A stretch of 64,000 bases of DNA from Telopea speciosissima. Its lineage: Eukaryota; Streptophyta; Magnoliopsida; Proteales; Proteaceae. This document shows, piece after piece, positions 1-11,094 of the stretch. The stretch covers positions 12,227,563 to 12,291,562 of the forward strand of contig NC_057922.1 of assembly GCF_018873765.1 (NCBI RefSeq), written 5' to 3'. Numbering within the stretch: position 1 is the first letter of the stretch; the number at the start of each line of letters is the position of its first letter. The notes beneath the pieces were generated by a model that was not told the DNA's origin, did not search any database, and was given only the letters and a program-made list of their open reading frames with translations. Made by a program: the position numbers and the translations under genes.

Positions 1-451
1 TTATGGGCTTTTAAAACATTGTGGCTATGTCTAAGCCCCCTTACGACTATCATACCTAAATAATTTAATAAATTCCAACCATCAGAAGCCTTCATTACCA
101 GAAAAGGCATTATCAAAATTGAGTTAATTTTACATTCAATCTCCAAACCCTAATTTTACATCAAATTTCCAAACTCCCACTTCCACTCCCCATTCCCAAA
201 CACCCCCCTCCCCCCCCCCCCCCCCACACACACACACACACACTCACAAAAGAAACCCATGATCAGGTTGTTAATCCCCAATAGGAAACTATCAATGATT
301 CATTACAATTTCTCACAGTGGAGCCAATGCTTGAACTAATATTTTCTCTAACTTCTCTGGATTAAGAAAAGTCAAGGAATTTCCTCTCCATCTCCAAATC
401 ACTTGGCTTCTTCTTTTTATCCACACCACAGGAAAAAACTTTTGTGAGGCC
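1..451 (-). other. 3' flank of DPM3
   Basis: This is the stretch downstream of the DPM3 stop codon, which is read on the minus strand. It probably holds the 3' UTR and the gene's downstream flank. I see no coding signal. It contains a poly-C/(CA)n microsatellite near 203-243. Confidence 0.4.
203..243. repeat. poly-C / (CA)n microsatellite
   Basis: A run of C broken by one T is followed directly by about ten CA units. It is a compound simple repeat with no coding content and is likely to vary in length. Confidence 0.9.
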
Positions 452-3400
452 TTAATCACAACCCACATCAACTCCTCTTTGTTTCAAGAATTCTTTGGCT
501 TCTGCTATGTCCTGCATGCCAATATCTTTAATTTAAGTTTCAGGTATATCATAGCTAAACAGTAACAAAAGGAAATCACTATTGAAACTAATGAATACTC
601 TATAGCCCAGAAAGCCCGGTAACTGTCCTAGCAGCACATATGGGGCACAGGAACAGTGGAAGCTTCCACCAACCAATGAAACCCATCATGAAGATCCCCT
701 ATGAAAAAAGAATTACAAAACTGATGATTGCAACAATCAATTATCTAGAATTTTTGGGTGTGATTAGGAAACATGAAAAAACTACACAAATTGGAACATC
801 ATAGCATCCTGTAAGGTCGACATAGTATTGTGAAAGAAAGCTATAAGAAATGAGGCCTGCCTCTGTATTGTATAGTGTTTGTTTTTTTTTTTTTTTTTAA
901 AGAAGAGTATGAATGCAAATTCCAGACCACCCGATCTACACAAAACAGTATTAAAATAAGAATTCTTCATGAAAGTTAATGCCAATCTGAAACAAGCACT
1001 CTGAAAATCATTGAGAGAATATGCAGGGAAAGTAACCATTTAAGATGCACAGAAAGAAATACAGTACACAGACTGATACAAAACATGGAGATGGATTCTT
1101 AAGTTTCTACATTGAGCAAACTAAATATAAGGCTATCATATCTGGTATGGTACTACAGTTCCTAACCTTTAACTTTCATAAAGTTCATATGATTGTCTCA
1201 ACTCTCAACACTCATATCCATGGCCAAGTTGATGGAACTCCTAGTATTTAAATATATGGGAAGATCATATACAACAGACACTGTGGATCAATTATGATAA
1301 AAAGAAGGCCAAGTAACAGAGGGAAAAAACAAAACACAGAATCATTCATTTAGTTAACAAAACCAAACCAACAAGAAAGCAAGACACTCAAACAAAGAAA
1401 CAAAAAAATGTCTGAAATTCCATTAGGTCACCATTTCAACATTCTAATTATTCAACAGTTCAAATTCAAAAGAAAGCACGTGATTGGATGCAAACCAGCA
1501 GTATAAAATATATCTCTGTCTTCAAAGTACAGGAGCATGTGTGCATACAAATTACAACCAAAAAAAGGATAACATTTTCAGTTGCAGAACAGAACCTTCC
1601 AGAGGGGAGGGGGATAAAAGAAAAGGAAAACACTGGGAGAGGAAAGACCTTGGGGAGCAATAGAAAAAGCAACAGTTGAATTAGCTATTGTTTAGTCAAT
1701 TTTTCAAAACAGAAAATCAACTCGTATCAATCAATCGAATTTGTTGAATTGAGAAAATTGAATAAATATGAAAGAATAAAATTAAGTAGAATAAAAATCA
1801 TCTACATAAATACCAACTCGAATTAGCATTTACCACAAACACGTATAACTAAGTTGGCTAAAATGAATATCCAGACTCTTTTGTATATATAGGAATAGGA
1901 AGTGAAGGATCCTTTTCCCAATTTTTTCTGTCGAGATCTAACTGCTCCAATCTGTTTTTTATTCATAGTTGGAAGTTCTTATGACATAATAGATTGGTGA
2001 CTTTGGCGAAAATGGAAGAAATCTTTTCCATATTCCTTATACAATCATCTCCCACAACTTGCACACACTCTAGTACCACATATTCTACTGAGCCAATACA
2101 GAACAAGCACAAGACACATGTCTGCAGCCAAAACTCAAAGTCAAGATGATGTAGTTCAAGAGAACAAGAAGGGAAGCAGCAAAACAGGCCATCAAACTGG
2201 ACCAAGACTGGACTAGTATGTGTTATTTTGAGTGTTCAATGGGTTGTAATGGCCATGGGCTTTATATTTTTGAGTTTACTTTTCTAATGGGCCAATTTAT
2301 AAGCCCAAATATTAGGGATTTAAGTCTTCTATGGGATTAAGTAGTTATTTTCTGTTTCTTAGTCATTAAGAATATTAGTTTTCTACATTTTGAGTTTCTA
2401 TTTTCAGTTTTAGAAAGTAGAGTTTCCATTTTATGTAATAGCAAGATTGGAGTCTTAGTTTCTCATTTGTAATGTTTCTAGAAGAGAGATCTTAGAATAG
2501 GAGTATTTTCGGTTTTCGAAGCTTCCGATCTTGTAATGATTGCTTTGGTATTTAATAAAGAGAATGGCTGGACAACGGCCAAGATTTGAGTTTAAGAAAA
2601 AAAATGGCTTTATACTGTAACTGTGAGGCAGATCTGTGGGATGCAGAAACCCTAGTGGGAGACTAGGTTGGAGTTAGGTGGGAGGCCTGCTCTGCAGTTC
2701 AAGTGGGAGACTTGAACATATCCTTTTTCCTATTTCTATTCTTCTCTGTTTTATTTAATTCCCAGTAATATTAAAATTTCTATTCAGTTCTGATAATTGT
2801 ATTACACTGTTAGTGCCTGCGAGAGGGTTGTTTATCAACATCATATATCGATGTTCAGTCCTTGATTTCAGAAGATCTGACCATTAGTTTACATTGATAC
2901 TCTGATATGCCTTCCCTAGCCCCTCCGATCCAAATCTAGACTTCATCTGAGTGGTGAGTTGAAAATTGCAGTAATATTTTGTTACCTTCTATTTCTGAAT
3001 CTATAACTTTCTATTTTCTTATTCTGTCTTATCTCCCAATTCCCTCATCCAACAGCTAGATCAGGAGCTATTGCTATTGTCTCATTCTGTCCACAGATTT
3101 TGAGTTTTTGTTCACTGCGATGCTGATTTTCTGTGCGGTACTGTTGTTTTCCAGCCCACCATACCTACATTGCTAGGAAATTGATCTGTGGACACATGTC
3201 TATATGTATATGATGAAATTGAACAGTATATAATAGTTCTTACCAAAATAAAAATAAAAAACAGAATATAATAGTTGTATTCCTCCTATGGGTGATCATT
3301 TTAATGTTCAATTTGAATATAATTATGTTTTCTATTCATGTCCACTATGTGTAATATGTTTTCCTTTTACAAGCAACCTATTCATCCCTCTCTCTCCCAA

Positions 3401-5078
3401 TTATTTTTAAGAGAAGAAATAATACACGAAATATCTGTGTGGATGTTTGACACATGCCCAGACAATGAAAGATAGACGTGCTATTGCTACATAGTTGAAT
3501 TATAAGTGTTCAGGTTCTCTAACTATATATAACCTGAATTCTTTTGGTTTCACCCATTTCCATTTTAAACATCCAATTTTATTCAAGTCATGCTCCTCAT
3601 GCAGCACTTGGACTTTCATTACAAAGCACTGAAGCATCTCAGTCAACTTCCTTCATCTTACCAATTGGTGTTAACACTAGGTTCCAGGGAATGCATTCAG
3701 TGTCAGTTCTATGCTTTACAGTTTCACCCTTCATCCATTTCAAAATAAAAAAATTTCAGTAAGTAGTTTAAACAGTGTCAAATGGTTTTGACCATCTAGT
3801 CAAGTTCATACTGATTAGGACCTGCCACCTGTAGCCAAGGTTCAAGGTTTTGGTTTCGAGTCTAGTTTAAACTGTGAAATTTCGGTTGAAACTTGGAAGG
3901 TGTCGGTTGTTGGTTTCGATTGATGGTTTTGAGGCCCAGATGGCCTAATTAGTTCCCAAAACTTCTAGGAAACCCTATTTTAGGCCCTTTAAACATGGTT
4001 GAACCCATAGATTGTTAAAAACACACACACACCCAAAACGATTAGTTTGGCTTCGGACCCTAGATTTGTAGGGAACGTTGTACGTTATACGATGCTGTAT
4101 ACACAAAATTTAGTACTAGAAGGCACATAATTCAATTAAAACAACTAAAATGTGCTTTAGGAATGAATAAACATAAAATTAGAAATCATTTCATAATTAT
4201 CAAATGTTATACATTCATTACAAAAATATGAGAGTGATTTGGCAAAAAATCACAAAAACTTAGGTTTTCTAGGAAGTTTCCCCCTTAGCTGTCGAAACTG
4301 CTGAAACAATACCGAAACTCTAAACATGGTCAAAATTTCATCGAAAAATGAAAATTTTTGATTGAAACCATGCATTTTATACAAAGGGTTTGACCGAGAT
4401 ACCGAAATCGGAAACATGGTCGAAATTTCACCGAAACTGTGAAATTTCGACTGAAACATGGTAAGACCCAGGTATCGCACCTAGTTTCTTTTCGACCTAT
4501 GTCAAACCCGAAATATTTCGCAAAATTTCGGTCGAAATTGACCAAAAATTTTGAACATTGCCTGTATCATATTAAAAGGAGGATCCTAGCATTTCGTCTT
4601 CATATTCTCTAGATAATGATACACAAATAGCAATTCTTCTCTTTAAAATACAAACTCTGCATTGTCGGCTTTCCTTGTATGTAATTTAAAGCTATTAAGG
4701 AAAATAACAAAACACGTAAAGAAGGAAGAGTAAAGAAACCTGTTGTAGCAGCCCTGCTTCTTGCGGACACATTGGAAACCTCATCAAACCAATTCCAACC
4801 ATTAGAAGACCATAGCATCCTAGTGATACAATAAAGTAGACTGGTAGCTGGGAAGAATGGCAGACAGGAAATGTAAACTTCAAAGCCAAAATTTTTTTTG
4901 TTTTGGGGGTGGGGAGTATGAACATAGGAGAACAAAATCCAGTTGAACTACACAATGACATCAAGGAGAAACTTACCAACCAAGCATAACTACGTGGAAC
5001 CACTGAAGTCTCTAAGAGGCCAATCCAAAAGGCAGAGATGGCCACTAGCAAAGACATAATCTTTACAATATGCTTCAT
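452..5078 (-). CDS. DPM3: Dolichol-phosphate mannosyltransferase subunit 3
   Basis: Three coding exons on the minus strand are 5078-4977 (34 aa), 4847-4740 (36 aa) and 511-452 (19 aa plus stop), all joined in phase 0 with GT-AG introns. They give 89 aa, the length usual for plant DPM3. The protein starts MKHIVKIMSLLVAISAFWIG and has a second hydrophobic segment, LPVYFIVSLGCYGLLMVGIG. The C-terminal tail holds the conserved CPQEA and DIAEAKEFL motifs. DPM3 is a small ER membrane protein with two transmembrane helices. It tethers and stabilises the DPM1 catalytic subunit, which makes dolichol-phosphate mannose for N-glycans, GPI anchors and O-mannosylation. The last exon is only 60 bp and lies 4.2 kb from exon 2, across an intron that holds transposon remnants, so it is easily missed. 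Family and exon structure are clear by recognition; expression is not shown. Confidence 0.93.
512..2146. other. DPM3 intron 2, unassigned part
   Basis: AT-rich intronic DNA with a poly-T run near 883-899. I see no exon, RNA gene or delimited transposon here. Confidence 0.4.
2147..3182 (+). mobile_element. Probable solo LTR (fossil)
   Basis: The segment starts TGATGTAG and ends near CTACATTG, close to the ends shared by better-delimited LTRs at 20106, 25086 and 58566. It has the AT-rich, non-coding look of a plant LTR, with an AATAAAG-type motif near 2558. The flanking 5-bp duplication is not convincing, so this is either an old copy or has misjudged ends. It lies inside DPM3 intron 2. No internal coding region is present. 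Confidence 0.4.
3836..4560. mobile_element. hAT-like non-autonomous element, family B
   Basis: The 725-bp element has imperfect terminal inverted repeats (CAAGGTTCAAGGTTTTGG against CAATGTTCAAAATTTTTGG). It is flanked by CCTGTAGC and CCTGTATC, an 8-bp target duplication with one mismatch. The interior near both ends repeats the palindrome-like motif TTTCG(A/G)(C/T)CGAAA many times. It has no coding capacity. A partial relative lies at 12578-12965. The 8-bp duplication and terminal CA suggest the hAT superfamily; that placement is inferred. Confidence 0.65.
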
Positions 5079-5110
5079 TTTGTCTTGACAATGTACTTCC
5101 TAATCCTTAT

Positions 5111-5699
5111 CTGTTCAAGACAAAGATCTAACATGATTCTAAGCCAATTTCAAGAATTTCTGCATAGTAATTCGCAGGTTCATTGAAGGTCATATTCAAG
5201 CTAAACACTCAAGAATCAGCTTCACTCAAAATAACTATCAAATATGTCCCAGAACAGCATAGTAACGAATAAGAAGTGCAATTCTATTGCATATGAGTGT
5301 CTCTTCTTCACCCGATTCTCAGCAAAAAGAGAGTGGGCGGCCGAAGTGGATATCTATAGCCGCCAGTGTTGTAAGTACATCGAGTACCGAGATCTATTGC
5401 CGTGGAGAGGTACAGTTTGGGCGAATGACTTTTACTCTTTTCCCTTAATTTGAATATCTTCAGCAATTCTGTGATATGGTTGCGATTTCTTATTAAGTTT
5501 CATTTTTATTTTGTTGGATTTGCTTTCATACTTCTCGGCGGTAAGTTTTGAATGTATAGAAAGATGTGTGGAGTGTGAATTGAAGTCACGATTATAGTTT
5601 TAGTTGAAATCACCAAAACAATAATCCCATTCCAAATCTGTGTCATTGCGATTCAATAATCAAACGCAATTGAAATCGAGTGAGATCAGAAATCCATAC
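5111..5699 (-). other. 5' UTR intron of DPM3 (predicted)
   Basis: On the minus strand a donor reads CAAG|GTATGG at 5699. An acceptor TTGAACAG lies at 5111-5112, 32 bp upstream of the DPM3 start codon. The leader exon would lie from 5700 upward. A leader intron is inferred from splice signals only. Confidence 0.45.
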
Positions 5700-5849
5700 C
5701 TTGAAACAGAGAGCGCGAGAACGAACATCAAAGCTATGAGAGCAGAGAATTGAGGAAATACCAAATAACACAAAGCCTTGCGGGTTGCAAGTCCAGCGCC
5801 CTAAGCCCCTAACTAGTCTGACTCGAACATGTAGAGCCGAAATCAATCT

Positions 5850-6512
5850 AATTTAGACCAGACCGGCCCATTTCAAGAAAATCTGCAATTTTGCATCCCA
5901 ATTCCAACGAGGGAACAGGGATTGAGATATTGGAATCCCAATATTGACATCGGTTTCTGTCGATACCGAATTTTACCTCTACTTATCATTAAAAATTGAT
6001 TTTTTTTTATTTTTTTATTTTTTAAATACGATTTTTTACCTTATATCCAATACCCAAACCCAATCCAGGAATTGGCCAATATCAGTATCGTCTTGACCGA
6101 TATCGATACAATCCAACTGATCCAATGTCAATACCTAAGTGAAGCATTGAAAAAAAAAAAGAACTGTCTTTCAAACGAAGTTTTTCTTCAGCCACAGTAC
6201 ACAGGAATCCATTCACCGCGGCCTTTCAATTAGCATGAGAGAGTATGAAGCTATTTTGGGAACATAATCACCTTGTAGGGGGTTTTGTGAATTTAAAGAT
6301 GTTGGTTGACCCTTCACTTCGTAGTGAAAAAAAACTGTCATTGTCTTTAAACTTGTGATGTGGCATGGTCCTGGTCGATCAGAATTGAGTATTCATTGTC
6401 ACTTGTGTATTGAGTGAGAGCATGCTTTTTCAATATTTTGGATTTTTTTTTTTTTTTTTTTGTTGGGGTGGTGAGGGGGAGAGGGGGCCTGAATGGTACT
6501 GAGAAGGTTAAA
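5850..6512. other. Intergenic, degenerate repeat near 5925-6150
   Basis: Upstream flank of DPM3. A 5925-6150 segment is rich in CGATA/TATCG motifs resembling those of the element at 61321-62031, and is probably a decayed relative. I found no target duplication around it and no gene. Confidence 0.3.
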
Positions 6513-6753
6513 GATGTGTTTGATATGTATTATGGGTCTAGAATGCATTTTGAATCGATAAAAGTGTTATTTAGTATGCATTCATATTCTAAATTCCTAG
6601 AATGGGATAAAAAACATGTTTAGTTGTGGAACGTGCTAAAAGCCTATTCTGACAAAAATGATGTTTGGTACATCTGTACATGTACATTGTTGTTGTTCCA
6701 AAATGCATATTCGACCTATAATACACTATGAGAATGCATAGCAAGCACACCAC
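6513..6753. mobile_element. Decayed MITE of the TTTGGTATGCATTC type
   Basis: The ends are loosely inverted: a left end of type GTGTTTGATATGTATT and a right end whose complement reads GTGTGCTTGCTATGCATTC. The motif AATGCAT recurs inside. It resembles the cleaner copies at 18471-18546 and 38524-38640. The boundaries are approximate and no duplication was recognised. Confidence 0.35.
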
Positions 6754-6852
6754 ATTCTAAAATAGTATTTCATCACTGTTCTTTGCGCCTCAAAGTGACA
6801 AAATAAGGTGTCTACAGAAGAGAAGGCTCAAACCCTAGTTTATGAAGATTTT

Positions 6853-6870
6853 TTTTTTTTTTGGGTAGAA
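6853..6870 (-). mobile_element. Ultra-short L1 LINE 3' insertion
   Basis: An 18-bp insert, a T-run followed by GGGTAGAA, sits between two perfect 16-bp copies of AGTTTATGAAGATTTT (6837-6852 and 6871-6886). Read on the minus strand it is TTCTACCC plus a poly-A tail, like the ends of the L1 fragments at 8001-8200 and 24294-25000. The simplest reading is a target-primed LINE insertion that stopped after copying about 8 bp of element. Confidence 0.65.
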
Positions 6871-7327
6871 AGTTTATGAAGATTTTATATCATATACACA
6901 TCACTAGCTACTCTTCCCCGCATGCCTTTATTTGATTTAAGTGACAAATTAATTATTTATTGATTGTGGAAAGATCCCCATGATGACCGTAGGAAAATCC
7001 TTTCCCATGCCCTCACATCCTGATCATGTGGGACCCACACTACCACACTTTCTCCTCCTTGACCATGTGAGTCCTCTTGTTGACAAAATCATTTTCCATG
7101 CCATGATTGGTGTATGGCATGGGAGATTCCTCTCACAGTGACGGTGTGGGGAATCCTCTCCCTTGATTGATTTTATTGAAATTCAAATCAACTTAATAGT
7201 TAAATTTGGTTAAACTAAAGAGTAGATTCGAATACCGCCTTCTTTTGTCTTAAACATTTAAAGATACAAACCATAAATCACATGTATGGTGAATACAAAA
7301 TTTATCATAGAATACATTATGAGAACC

Positions 7328-7866
7328 GTTGGACCTAGGGGATGTGATCGGTCTGGGCTGGGTCAGGGTTTTTTAAAACCCTAGCCCAATCCTAGATCCT
7401 CTTAACTCAGTCTACCCAACCCAAGGTTGGATTGGGGATACCTCAACCTAGGGCAAGCCATGTCGGGTTCAGCTCAAACCAACCTAGCCAGCCCAACCCG
7501 GCCTTACTTGGCGACATAATTATGTATAATAATATAAGGGAAAAGAACATTATCTGGTTGTGTGTGGCACGGGGCTCCTGTGGCTAGACACAGGGCCACA
7601 CGAAATAACCGTTGTGCTCCCATGGAAAGGCAAAAATCCCTGAGGGTATAGTGGTCATTTTGTGCAAATCTTGTGTCTAAGCCCAGGAGCCATGTTCTAC
7701 ACACGACTAGGTAGGGTTCTCTTTCCTAATAATATATTATATATTTTCATATATTTATATAGACAGGGCTGGGCCAGGCCTAACTTGACCGTGCCCTCAA
7801 CCAAACCGGGTCTAGAATTCTCAATTCTAACCTGACCCGTGCCGGTTAGGCTCATGAGCACGGTCC
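7328..7866. mobile_element. Non-autonomous element rich in GGCTGGG motifs
   Basis: The two outer parts carry mirrored motifs (GGGCTGGGTC on the left; its kin GGGCTGGGCC and CAACCAAACC on the right), suggesting one old inverted-ended element. It is split by the younger insertion at 7537-7727. It has no coding capacity and I could not define its own target duplication. Confidence 0.4.
7537..7727. mobile_element. Mutator-type MITE with 9-bp duplication (nested)
   Basis: This 191-bp element has inverted ends about 55 bp long: left AGGGAAAAGAACATTATCTG, right end complement AGGAAAGAGAACCCTACCTA. Perfect 9-bp target duplications AATAATATA lie at 7528-7536 and 7728-7736. The 9-bp duplication is the mark of Mutator-like elements. 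The ends resemble the MITEs at 42660-42826 and 48895-49063. It inserted into the older element spanning 7328-7866. Confidence 0.75.
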
Positions 7867-8000
7867 AATTTTAGAAATAGCTCCAACCTCCGTCTTTTTA
7901 AACATTGCATTTTCGGCATTTTTTCGTAATTTTGAATTATGCTTTGCCCTTCATTAAATACTCCTATTGGGCATTTGGGCTGAGACTTCTATATAACTTT

Positions 8001-8200
8001 GTTTTTTTTTAATAGTTAAAAAAGGCGCTTTTATATATTATAATAGAAACATATTACATTCTAGAATAGACCTTTCCTTTGGCATCATTCTGTATCATCT
8101 CAGAAAGAGCCAAAGGAAGGCTTTGTAAATTAAAATGGACTATTTGCGGCACAGAACATAGCCAGCCAACATATAACTTTTTTTTTTTTTTGGGTAGAAA
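8001..8200 (-). mobile_element. 5'-truncated L1 LINE fragment
   Basis: A roughly 200-bp segment begins with a T-run (a poly-A tail on the minus strand). It is bracketed by AGACTTCTATATAACTT near 7983-7999 and again near 8200-8216, a 17-bp duplication. A second T-run followed by GGGTAGAAA sits at its right end, so two tail-bearing insertions may be stacked here. It is too short to show a protein domain clearly. Confidence 0.5.
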
Positions 8201-8537
8201 GACTTCTATATAACTTGGTGGTGACGTGGTTTTCTATCACATAAATCAACGTCCAGCAAGGTTTGCCACATGGCGAAAGATCATGGGCTAGTGAAAGGTG
8301 ATGACTGATGACAATTCACATATAAACGTGAGATTTATATTTTCTCTTCAGGTATCTAACTATCTACTATCTACTATCTACTATCTAAATGAAATTTATT
8401 ATCAAAACAAAATATCTAAATGAAATTACATTTTTAATTAAATCAAATTATGACGTCATCATTGGGATTGCATTTGGTGGGTCCAATTCCAACACAAAGG
8501 GACAGCTCAGCGGGCCAATGACAAATGGACGTTATAT

Positions 8538-8921
8538 GTGGTGGTGGTGAATTCCGCTGAATGGGCAGCCCACCCACCTTGTCCCCCTTCTACAACCGCC
8601 GACGCCTCGTTGGACGTTTGGTTCGATGTTCGCCATCTCTATAAGCAAAGAATAAAAGTGAGAAAGAAGAAGAGAGAAGCAGAAAGACAGAGAAAGGGAA
8701 GGCTGAGAGAGGGACGAAGGGGTTTCCTTTTTACGTCTCCTTTCTCTTCCTTCTTTTTTCTTTTGTTTTCTGCTTATGAGAAGCATAAAAAACTCGTTCG
8801 CCTGAGCCGCTTAGTTTGTGGCATTGGCACGTTTATCTTGTGCCCTTTTTGACAGATTTGATTTGGGTTCACTGCGTTTCCTCCCCGGTGGTTTTTTCTG
8901 TTGTTGTTCGTGTCGGTGAAG
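8538..8921 (+). promoter_or_regulatory. Promoter and 5' leader of the syntaxin-like gene
   Basis: The sequence before the start codon has a TATA-like CTATAAGC near 8639 and a purine-rich then pyrimidine-rich leader (AGAAAGAAGAAGAG, then TCTCCTTTCTCTTCC), typical of plant 5' UTRs. The transcription start itself is not visible. Confidence 0.4.
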
Positions 8922-10649
8922 ATGATGGTTGCTAGTAGTTTTGATCTCTGGCAGAAAGATGCGTTCTTCTCTGCGGCTGAAGAGGTTCAGGAATCCACAG
9001 ACATGTATGTTGTGTTTTACGTTTCAAATCTGTCCTTTTTGAAGGGTTCGGTGTTGTGGGTAGGGGGTTTCTGGTTATTGGATTGTTCTGTTAAATTTGC
9101 TGCATTGTTTTCCTATAAACGATGGGTTTTATCTCGTTTCTCTTCTTGGCGTTGGTTTGATTTGTGGTTGTTGAGCCATTTGAAGGATTTTTATCAGTAC
9201 TGTTTTCCTTGTTAGAAATTTATTGGTTTGATTGGATTATGGTTTGTGGGTTAATTTTGGTTTCTAATTGGCTTTTTCCAGAATGGAATCGGTATACAGG
9301 ACTTGGTTAAGGGAGAGAAGAGAAGGGATGGGACCAGAGGCTTCAGATGAGCTACGTAGGGAGCTGCAAATCACTTTAGGCACAGCGAAATGGCAGGTTG
9401 GTTTCTGATTTTGTTTCCCGGAATTGGATTTTTGCCATTTTATTTTACATTTCTTACAAATATCATCTGCCGGGTATCGATTTTAGATAGACCCAGTTCT
9501 CTTTTCTCTTTTCATTCCTTCAATTTTTAATTTTCTTTCCCCTAGTAATGCTTATATTATTAGAGTTTTGGTCGCTTAATCAGTTGGAAGAGTTTGAGAG
9601 GGCCGTCAGATTGAGCTATGGAAATCGTTCCGAGCATAATACAACAGTCAGGCATAAACAATTCATTGCAGCCATAGAAGACCAGATATCTCGTGTGGAG
9701 AAGGCACTAAGGGAATCCCTGTACGAGGAAGGGAAGCAACCCATGCGATGGGTAAACTTGGATGAAGAAGAACGCGATGATTTAGCTTCATTTCTTTCTA
9801 GAACTTCAGGAACCTTGCAAGGTACCAAGGATGAAAATGTGGAGCTCAGACCTTCCTCAAACAACTCTCTTCAGGGGAATGAACAAAGGAGAAAAGTTGC
9901 AGACCTCCATATCGATGCTGCCTGCAGAATAGATATGCCAAATTGTGTAAAGGATATTAAAGAGGTTGTGACTTTCAGGCAAGATGCTAATTATGCAGTA
10001 GACTTAGAAGCAAAAAAACCTCATGGAACCAAGGATGATTTAAGCTGTCAAATGGAAAAATCAAATGGTCATAGAAGAACATGGAGTACACCAAGCTTTG
10101 ATGCTTGGAAGATTGTAATACCAGATGAGGATAAACAGAGAAAACCATTGGTGGCACTTGATGAATCCCCAATCAAAGGAAAGGGGTTCAAGAATAGCTT
10201 CCGGAAGCAGAAAAATGGAGAGCATCTCCGGGCAAGAGGGACTTCAAGTTGCCTTGACTTGAAAGGAATCAATTTGCTTTATCGGGTTAGTTCACTTTCT
10301 TCCATTTTTTAAGTTGGTCCTTGAATTTTGTTTTATAGTTCACTTACAATACCAGCTTCCAAATGTTTGGTTTACCAGTTTAGTCATCACCTTGTTAGAA
10401 TAAAATGAAATTTTAGAAATTCTGTTTTTTTTTTTTAAAGAAATATGATACTTCTAGAACACAGAGTGGTTATAATAGATTCCAGGGAAATTCTAACATA
10501 TGCACATTTTGCAGGTCTTTGGATGGTTAGGTGGATCTCAAAGACAAATACAAGATCCACAGCACATACAGTTTAGCTCTCTCAAACTTACGGTTGTGGC
10601 TGTACTAGCTATTTTCTTGATTGGTATGCTCATGTTCTTTATTGCTTGA
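8922..10649 (+). CDS. Syntaxin-6 N-terminal-domain t-SNARE family protein
   Basis: Four exons are 8922-9004, 9282-9396, about 9584-10285 and 10515-10649, all GT-AG, giving about 344 aa. The start is MMVASSFDLWQKDAFFSAAE; exon 1 splices to exon 2 through the codons for STDIMESVYRTW. Residues 1-110 match the syntaxin-6 N-terminal helical domain (ELRRELQITLGTAKWQ, then LEEFERAVRLSY). A long polar middle follows. A C-terminal anchor, LKLTVVAVLAIFLIGMLMFF, ends just before the stop. Arabidopsis has similar proteins annotated as syntaxin/t-SNARE family. I see no clear canonical SNARE heptad region before the anchor, so it may act as a tail-anchored adaptor of the trans-Golgi or endosomal system rather than a fusogen. 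That role is inferred. An alternative start at the second Met changes one residue only. Confidence 0.9.
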
Positions 10650-11094
10650 ATCAGTGAAATACATACATGGGGAGTAACTGTAAAGGAGAATTTAGTTAAT
10701 AATAACCTTCATTGATCTAGAATTTTGTTCTCGACCGAAAACAAACTAGAAATTTTTTTCGGTTGTTCTCTTTTTGTTTTTTCACTTGTGTGGGTTGGCT
10801 TGGAGAGTTATGGGGTTGCAAAACATGAGAAAAAATAGATAGAAAAACTCCATAAAGTGAAAATATGAGCATCATAATCAACAAAATGTGAACTCCTTCC
10901 TACATTAACTTCAATTTTGGTAAAATAACAGCGCCTTATAAAATATATGGAGACATCTTATAAAATTACCATAAGGGCATCTATGCTTTATGAATAAAAT
11001 CACAGGCAATTAAGCAAAAACAATTAAAAACTTACTGAAACAAGAAAATAACTAAAAATAAACAGCACTCAAATAGAAAGTATAGCTGAGATTA
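10650..11094. other. 3' flank, no further gene
   Basis: AT-rich DNA after the syntaxin-like gene. It likely contains the 3' UTR. I see nothing else I can name. Confidence 0.4.

Noticed and set aside
8532-8852. Overlapping open frames on both strands before the syntaxin-like gene
   Set aside because: They are translations of purine- and pyrimidine-rich leader DNA; the real gene starts at 8922.
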